The notes under the pieces were generated by a model that made no database searches, was not told the DNA's origin, and saw only the letters and a list, made by a program, of their open reading frames with translations. A program made the translations under genes and the position numbers. Below are positions 57,744-64,000 of a stretch of 64,000 nucleotides of DNA, one piece after another. The DNA comes from Pardosa pseudoannulata (taxonomy: Eukaryota > Arthropoda > Arachnida > Araneae > Lycosidae). The DNA lies in NCBI GenBank assembly GCA_032207245.1, contig CM063504.1:25520629-25584628 (forward strand), in the 5' to 3' direction. Numbering within the stretch: position 1 is the stretch's first letter; every line of letters starts with the position of its first letter.

Positions 57744-57919
57744 TTCCCGAATGATTGCAAAATGGATATGGCTCTACTATTTAATATTTGAGTTCATGGG
57801 TTCAAATCCTTCTATTGGAATGGGAGTTCGTAGCCGTTCGAATCAGTTCTAAGCAGTAAGTCCCCGTCTGATTACCCATGGTAAAGCAAAACAGTAGACC
57901 ATAAAACTCCAAACCAAAC
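57744..57919 (+). mobile_element. tRNA-derived SINE, copy 6 (old)
   Basis: CCCGAATGATTGCAAAATGG replaces the A-box region; B box GGGTTCAAATCC; body GTAGCCGTTCGAATCAG and GTAGACCATAAAACTCC; tail AAACCAAAC. The most diverged copy in the window. Confidence 0.75.
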
Positions 57920-58273
57920 GAATTCTAGGTCGGGCCTAAGACTTGTATACTACACATATGTTGATTTTGCAATCTTTTTTCCTCACTCTCGTATGGTCTA
58001 TTTTTAGCTTTAATTTTCAGTGTAGGTTTCAGTATTGTTTTGAGAAACTTAATCTACTCTTTCATGTACATAGTGTAAATAAAGTATTGTAATCATCAAA
58101 AAAATTAGCACGGAATTTGAATAAATATCGACATTTTGAATAATTTAATATTTTGCTACTCGGTTGAAAATAAATGAAACATATTTTTGTGAAAAAGGAG
58201 AAACATTTTAAGGAGACATGGCATCCTTTCAAAGCTTTTAAGTATTAGAATACATCCTATAACTGTTGTAAAT

Positions 58274-58274
<1 letters not shown>
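57920..58274. other. Unassigned AT-rich stretch
   Basis: Nothing recognised. Confidence 0.4.

Positions 58275-58312
<38 letters not shown>
58275..58312. repeat. (AT)n(AC)n microsatellite
   Basis: AT run followed by ACACACAC. Confidence 0.95.
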
Positions 58313-58388
58313 CAAAGAACCATTACATTATGACTACCCTCCATCTATAACAATATGGCTTGCCAAGGAACAAAACCACTGCGAGTGC

Positions 58389-58592
58389 GTGACTGATGGA
58401 GTATATAAAGCAGTTATGCATTGTCGTTCCAAACATAGCGTAATTAGCGACATAATGGGAAAAGCAACTGATTTATCGGACTTCGATAAAGGTAGAATCG
58501 TTGTGGTTCGAAGACTGGGAACATCAATATCGGAAACGACGTGTTTAGTGGGTTGTTCGCGTGTAGTTGAGATATATGATATTTTTATATGA
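58389..58592 (+). pseudogene. Tc1-like transposase N-terminal fragment
   Basis: From [20 protein letters not shown] (start at 58457) on to [14 protein letters not shown], the frame matches the first helix-turn-helix of Tc1-type transposases (M.K..DL..F..G.I...R..G.S.SETA.L.G.SR). It stops where degenerate GATATATGATA repeats begin, so the second DNA-binding domain and the DDE core are missing. The in-frame ATG at 58389 lies in the probable 5' non-coding part of the element. Confidence 0.75.
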
Positions 58593-59184
58593 TAGATATG
58601 TGATAGGTATATGATGAGAAATATGTTATTTTTAATATTCTGAAAAATTGAAATATTAATAGTTTTTTTAACTATGTATTGAAACCAACAAAAAAAAATG
58701 AAAATAAAGTTAAATGCATATTATGGATGCGTCATATTTTTAAATATATATTTCCTCCTAAATATATATTTTTGCAATACTTTCTTTTGGTGTTATATTT
58801 TTGAAAAACTATTTATCACATATGTTAAAATTCGAAATTTTACTTCAAGAAAAACGGTTTTAGCCACAAGTGCCCTATTGTCCTCATTCAATACTTCCTC
58901 CTTTATTAAATAAATTAATTTTGACAATGGAAACGATAAAAGTAAACTATTTATCTAACCTAAAATTTATAGGAGCTGCAGAAGGGAAATTAGTTTAACT
59001 AAAGCACACTTTTTCTCGATTCATGTTAGCACAGCGTTCTTTGGTATCTGTTGACAATACAACGTGAATGTACAATATATAGGACTTAATGTTTAAAATA
59101 ATTCATTGTTAGTTATTATTATTCTCAAGGAAGTATCTGGTAAAGTTTTACATAACAGAATTGAGGTTGTAATCATAGTAATCA

Positions 59185-59185
<1 letters not shown>
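58593..59185. other. Unassigned AT-rich stretch
   Basis: No supported feature. Confidence 0.4.

Positions 59186-59231
<46 letters not shown>
59186..59231. repeat. (AT)n microsatellite
   Basis: Pure AT run. Confidence 0.95.
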
Positions 59232-59232
<1 letters not shown>

Positions 59233-59417
59233 TTGACAGTTCACGGACACATGCATTTATTCCTTTTACGAAGCACATATTTTATACAAAATAAATAACA
59301 AAATACAAAAGCATCGTTTTTAGCACAGCATCGTCTTAAGCCGTCACACACACACTCGCTTCGATAAAAGGGACAGCTGGCGCCCTCCCGACAACAAGTG
59401 AAAGGTTGCAGGTACGG

Positions 59418-59420
<3 letters not shown>

Positions 59421-59504
<84 letters not shown>

Positions 59505-59524
59505 TATGGTGTGTGTGTGTGTGT
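59421..59524. repeat. (AT)n(GT)n microsatellite
   Basis: About 80 bp of AT followed by GTGTGTGTGTGTGT. Confidence 0.95.
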
Positions 59525-60070
59525 AATAATAAAATTCTATTAAAGTAAAATACTAACTTAAATGTTTTTTTTATTTCCATTGAAAATCTTGATTCCCTAT
59601 TGACAAATTCTAAAGAACATTTTTTATAAAAATGGCGGCGGACACTCATTTCCTGTCACCTGGAATTTAGAATCGCAGCCCAGTTGATTCATTTTTCCCG
59701 CTCTTTGTAGAGGTACTATATCTTCTAGAATAAACTAGAAGTAATTAAAGAGACGTGGTAGGTTACCGGAATGACGTTTATCTTGGAGCGACACCCCTTC
59801 TAATAGTTAACAAAAGGGCTGGAACACAGATTTCTTACTTTTCCCTTTAAGATCGTGATGGGAACAATATCATCAAATATTTCTGAGTTTGGCGTTCTTT
59901 TTTTCCTACGGGGCTTTGTGCGTTTAGTCATCTTATGTTCTAAATAAAAGATGTTTTTGTAAGTAAACGTCTGCATCAATCTACTCCGCTACTACATTGA
60001 ATAAATGCTTTACAGTGATGACTACATATTTTAATATTAATTTAAGAACTTTTGTTCATAAAGTGAGTTC
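59525..60070. other. Unassigned stretch
   Basis: Nothing recognised; the minus ORF 59344-59649 is partly microsatellite. Confidence 0.4.
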
Positions 60071-60385
60071 GGGGTTTGCGCGGTAATTCTGATTTTCCCC
60101 TCCAGACATGCTATAGACTTAATTCAGCCTCTGTCTGTACTACTTTAGCCAATAGTTAGCGCGTTCTCTTTAAACATGGGTATTTTTGTATCACGTGATA
60201 AATTATGCTTAGGGATTATTCGTAGTCTTTTAGTTTAGGAATCCCTACTTGAAAAAGTGTATGTGCGGGACCAGATGGTCTATATGCACGAAGCTGTAAA
60301 GCTGTCTGCCTGTTATATGGATTTCATGTTTATTACCAGAAATAAACTGTGTTGTGACCTTTAATGAGTCTCGCACTTCATCACA
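60071..60385 (+). repeat. Interspersed repeat family Z, copy 2
   Basis: Same order of words as 39146-39440 (CATGCTATAGACTTAATTCA, CAGCCTCTGTCTGTACT, CTTAGGGATTATTCGTAGTC, AATCCCTACTT, ACCAGAAAT), with insertions in the last third. Confidence 0.75.
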
Positions 60386-60527
60386 TATATATTCATAGAA
60401 ATTAGGATAAATAACAGCACAATTTAAATCTATATTAAAATGAGAAAAACACTGCAAATCGGACTGGAGCATTATCAAACTTTATCCCATTAAACAAAAC
60501 ATTCATTACCCACACATATATATGTTT

Positions 60528-60533
60528 ATATAT

Positions 60534-60573
<40 letters not shown>
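60528..60573. repeat. (TA)n microsatellite
   Basis: Pure TA run after a short TATGTG stretch. Confidence 0.95.
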
Positions 60574-60577
<4 letters not shown>

Positions 60578-61158
60578 GGGCCAGTTCTATGTCAAAGTGT
60601 ACTTAACATGAATGTATTTTTTGTTTGTTAAAAAAGAATCTTTTGTTTTTGCTGTTTTTCACCTCTTTGCCCCTTTTGTTTATCTATAACAATGTGGCCA
60701 CTTTTCCTAAAAGAACACTTAAAACTTTTCGTTTTTAGCTTACAACTTAAATAGAATCGCTACCTTTTTTCAATGTTAATACTGACAAGGATACTCTAAA
60801 CATTTCGTTCACGTCTGTGATATACGACACCGCCAATTACAACCGGTCGGATGTGACTACCTGCCAACTTCAGAAAGAGAAAACCCTCTCTCACGGTTAA
60901 AAGGTTTTCTTTAGAAGCTTAATTGAAGTGCAAGAAAGTGAGTTCGGGCTAGACTCCAGGGAAAAGGAGAGTCGCGGTATATATCCGCTGATGAACAATA
61001 GGTCATTAACACAATCGCGAGATGACTTACCTGCCGGAGGATCTGCCACGAAAACAAATAGCTTTAATAGGGTTGTGTATGCAGGAGATGGCAGTCAGGG
61101 GCATATCAGGCTCACGGTGAACCCGTTGGAAGTACATTCTCAATTTAGCATCTTTAGA
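60574..61158. other. Partly GC-richer stretch with a strong minus-strand splice-donor match
   Basis: 60780-61150 is non-repetitive and CpG-retaining. On the minus strand, CAG|GTAAGT occurs at 61033-61025, a perfect donor consensus after GATCCTCCGG. The 95-codon plus ORF 60928-61215 has no domain. A 5' exon of a minus-strand gene is possible but unproven. Confidence 0.25.
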
Positions 61159-61215
61159 CTGTGGTTCCCAAACTTTTCTAGGGTACGGAACACACTTGTA
61201 GGCAATTTTCTTTAG
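61159..61215 (+). mobile_element. hAT-like terminus fragment
   Basis: CTGTGGTTCCCAAACTTTTC, then GGGTACGGAACAC, resembles the common hAT/MITE left end CAGTGGTTCCCAAACTTTT. No right end or duplication found. Confidence 0.35.
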
Positions 61216-61469
61216 TGGAGCACCTATTTAGTTTGTCATCAGTTATTTCATTAGAAGAATTGGGCAACTTTAGTTTAAAATCACTACCTGTATTTCATTG
61301 TATATTAATGCTACTTACAGTGTTGACTATTTGGCCCTTCAAATACGGATGCACTCTTCCGATTGGGACTAAATTCGGTGCATTATTGTGGAAAGCCTAT
61401 GAAATGCTTTTAGAACAGCAGTACGACGTGAAGCACCGGTTACATTAAGGTAACACTAAACTTTATAAA

Positions 61470-61470
<1 letters not shown>
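61216..61470. other. Unassigned stretch
   Basis: Holds a 77-codon ORF (61215-61448) of unknown meaning; no domain recognised. Confidence 0.3.
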
Positions 61471-61514
<44 letters not shown>

Positions 61515-61555
61515 TATATATATACATAATATATATATATATACATAATATATAT

Positions 61556-61586
<31 letters not shown>

Positions 61587-61662
61587 CATATATATATAGA
61601 TATATATATATATATATATATATAATATACATATATATGCATATATATATATATATATATAG
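61471..61662. repeat. (TA)n microsatellite cluster
   Basis: TA runs broken by TACATA, TAGATA and TGCATA. Confidence 0.95.
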
Positions 61663-61700
61663 TTATGAAACTTGCCTATGAAAATATGCCTATTTTAGTT

Positions 61701-62094
61701 TGTTGGAGAGGCTTTTAGCAATTATATTTTTGGCGTGACCAGATATTTCTAGAACCTTCAAAGTTTGGAAATATCTCGAAATGTCCGTCGGCCTATAAAT
61801 ACGACTCTTCATTCGAATGCCACCTCGTGGCATTCTATTAGTCCATTTCAGAGTCGAAAGTTATGTTGCTTTGCTTCGTCGCACTGAAGTAAATTAGCAC
61901 TTGCGGTGTATTACTGATATTGTACACGATGTGCAGTGAATTGTACCAGGGTATACTGGATTATACTTTACTAGATTGTTCTGGACGTTTCTTTGATGGG
62001 CTGTACTGAGTTATAAACGTTTTACCAATAAATCAGTGTTTTTTGTGTCTTTTTATCCAAAGTCGATTCAATCACCGAAATCACGATAGAGGTA

Positions 62095-62101
<7 letters not shown>
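61701..62101 (+). mobile_element. Candidate solo LTR (Ty1/copia-like) with heat-shock-type motif
   Basis: Begins TGTTGGAGAGG and ends GTAAACAACA; Ty1/copia LTRs often start TGTTGG and end CAACA. Inside, in the right order: TTCTAGAACCTTC (61747-61759), a three-unit nTTCnnGAAnnTTC match; TATAAAT (61794-61800); and AATAAA (62027-62032) followed by T/G-rich sequence. No target duplication is visible, possibly because the right flank is now a (TA)n tract. Confidence 0.45.
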
Positions 62102-62182
<81 letters not shown>

Positions 62183-62219
62183 AATATATGCATATGTATA
62201 TGTATGTATTATATATATG
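62102..62219. repeat. (TA)n/(GT)n microsatellite
   Basis: TA runs around a GTGTGTGTGTGTGT block. Confidence 0.95.
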
Positions 62220-62330
62220 TAAGGATATTTTAACCTAAACTAACCTCCGTAATTATAATGGAATTTTAAAATAAATTTCTGGCTATTCCATCCTTAAATT
62301 ACAACCTTTGGCGTAAATCTTTTGTTATTT
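62220..62330. other. Short unassigned spacer before tandem array
   Basis: Nothing recognised. Confidence 0.4.
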
Positions 62331-63600
62331 CCGTCTCAGTCTGAAAATTTGGCAACTTCTTATACACCAAAATTAATTCCTGCTTACTTCAAACCTTCTT
62401 ATAAAACCCTTTTATACAATTAGTTTCGCTTCTTTCGTGTCATCACATGACTAAACCTTAAAACACTGGTTTGCTGACACACCTATATATTGTTATGTAC
62501 ATGTTTTTCACGCCGGAATCCATGTAGATAAAATGCCTTTTTAAAGCCAAATTTTTCTTTTCGAAATTTCCGTATTTCTGTTCGACTACCGGATCACTCC
62601 GTTTGCTTTGAAATTTAATATATCATTGCTAGTTTTTGTGTAAAGGTAGAAGAATTTTCCGTCTCAGTCTGAAAATTTGGCAACTTCTTATACACCAAAA
62701 ATATTCCTGCTTACTTCAAACCTTCTTAAAAAACCCTTTTATATGATTAGTTTCGCTTCTTTCGTGTCATCACATGACTAAACCTTAAAACACTGGTTTG
62801 CTGACACACCTATATATTGTTATGTACATGTTTTTCACGCCGGAATCCATGTAGATAAAATGCCTTTTTAAAGCCAAATTTTTCTTTTCGAAATTTCCGT
62901 ATTTCTGTTCGACTGCCGGATCACTCCGTTTGCTTTGAAATTTAATATATCATTGCTAGTTTTTGTGTAAAATTAGAAGAATTTTCCGTCTCAGTCTGAA
63001 AATTTGGCAACTTCTTATACACCAAAATTAATTCCTGCTTACTTCAAACCTTCTTATAAAACCCTTTTATATGATTAGTTTCGCTTCTTTCGTGTCATCA
63101 CATGACTAAACCTTAAAACACTGGTTTGCTGACACACCTATATATTGTTATGTACATGTTTTTCACGCCGGAATCCATGTAGATAAAATGCCTTTTTAAA
63201 GCCAAATTTTTCTTTTCGAAATTTCCGTATGTCTGTTCGACTGCCGGATCACTCCGTTTGCTTTGAAATTTAATATATCATTGCTAGTTTTTGTGTAAAA
63301 GAAGAATTTTCCGTAAGTCTGAAAATTTATTCTTATACAATTAATTCCTGCTTACTTTCAAATTTATAAATTTATATGATTAGTATTTCGCTTCTTTCGT
63401 GTCATCACATGACTAAACCTTAAAACATGGTTTGCTGACACATATATATTGTTATGACATGTTTTTAATATGTAGATAAAATGTTTTATAAGCCAAATTT
63501 TTCTTTTCGAAATTTGTATTTCTGTTCGACTATATGTTTGCTTTGAAATTTAATATATCATATATTTTTGTGTAAAATAAGAATTTTTAGATATAAATAT
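62331..63600. repeat. ~327-bp tandem repeat, four units (last one eroded)
   Basis: Units start at 62331, 62659, 62986 and 63311 with CCGTCTCAGTCTGAAAATTT. The first three are almost identical and include CACGCCGGAATCCATGTAG and CTGCCGGATCACTCCGTTTG. The fourth keeps the order but has lost many GC-rich words. No ORF; satellite-like or a local duplication. Confidence 0.95.
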
Positions 63601-64000
63601 TTATTTTATATTTCCGTATGTATGTGTATATAATATATATTGTATATTCGCTATATTAATATGTGTGCTATATATAAAATTTATTATATATTAACAATGT
63701 AGAAGCGTAAAATTATTATATGTATAAAAAGGAAATTTGTATATTTATAACAATTTTGTATATAAAGACAACGTTTATATATGTATTTATATCTGTTTGT
63801 TTATTAATTAGTATAGCAATTATATATATATAATATAAACAGAATAAAAATATATGCGTATATATTTAATATTTATATTTTCTTTCTATTTATAAAATGA
63901 GAAAATGATATATGACTTGAATTTATAAAATTATAACATTATATATAAAAAAAAAAAAGAATGGTTAATTTAATGGACTTTTAAATTTAAATACAGTATA
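63601..64000. other. Very AT-rich end of window
   Basis: Almost only A and T with few distinct words; nothing recognisable. May be true low-complexity DNA or poorly resolved consensus, as the fourth repeat unit suggests. Confidence 0.5.

Noticed and set aside
62331..63600. Second LTR-element pair (long direct repeats)
   Set aside because: Units are head-to-tail without internal sequence, TG/CA ends or target duplications; they are tandem repeats.

Overview
The window looks like intergenic or deep intronic DNA from a large, AT-rich, repeat-dense animal genome. An arthropod is most likely and a chelicerate such as a spider is plausible, judged from the mix of hAT, piggyBac, Tc1/mariner, jockey-type LINE, tRNA-derived SINE and Ty3/gypsy elements and from many long (TA)n tracts; this placement is an inference. 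I found no convincing host protein-coding gene. The only long open reading frame (961 codons) belongs to a retrotransposon.

Layout. 1-11 kb: the right end of a hAT element cut by the window start, a decayed tRNA-Lys-like sequence, a cluster of perfect inverted repeats near 4 kb, a LINE tail between 66-bp direct repeats, a small hAT MITE, and a relatively CpG-rich single-copy stretch at 9.9-10.6 kb. 11.2-17.5 kb: a complete, recent LTR retrotransposon on the minus strand with 993-bp LTRs that differ at four positions, a TGGT target duplication, a primer-binding site fitting tRNA-Leu and a G-rich polypurine tract. 17.6-31 kb: microsatellites, a repeat family tied to (TA)n tracts, a jockey-like LINE tail, a 233-bp solo LTR, an internally deleted piggyBac and a possible TATA-less promoter near 28.2 kb. 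32-44 kb: a second copy of the first hAT family, several tRNA-SINE copies, and TTAA-flanked piggyBac-like MITEs, two of them carrying internal tandem repeats. 45-48 kb: three hAT elements close together. 51-58 kb: more copies of the same SINE, MITE and (TA)n-linked families, a miRNA-like hairpin, and a possible TATA/initiator promoter near 57.3 kb with paired CCCGAG palindromes. 58-64 kb: a Tc1 fragment, a candidate solo LTR with a heat-shock-element-like motif, and a ~327-bp tandem repeat whose last copy, like the rest of the window, seems eroded or poorly resolved.

The most notable object is the LTR element. Its single ORF runs Gag (SCAN-like capsid region plus CCHC knuckle), protease motif, integrase, then directly into the C-terminal tail of RNase H, with no reverse transcriptase between. 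A simple deletion gives this only if integrase lay upstream of RT/RNase H, the order of Gmr1-like Ty3/gypsy elements; the SCAN-like capsid points the same way. It appears to be a young, pol-defective element that depended on an intact relative.
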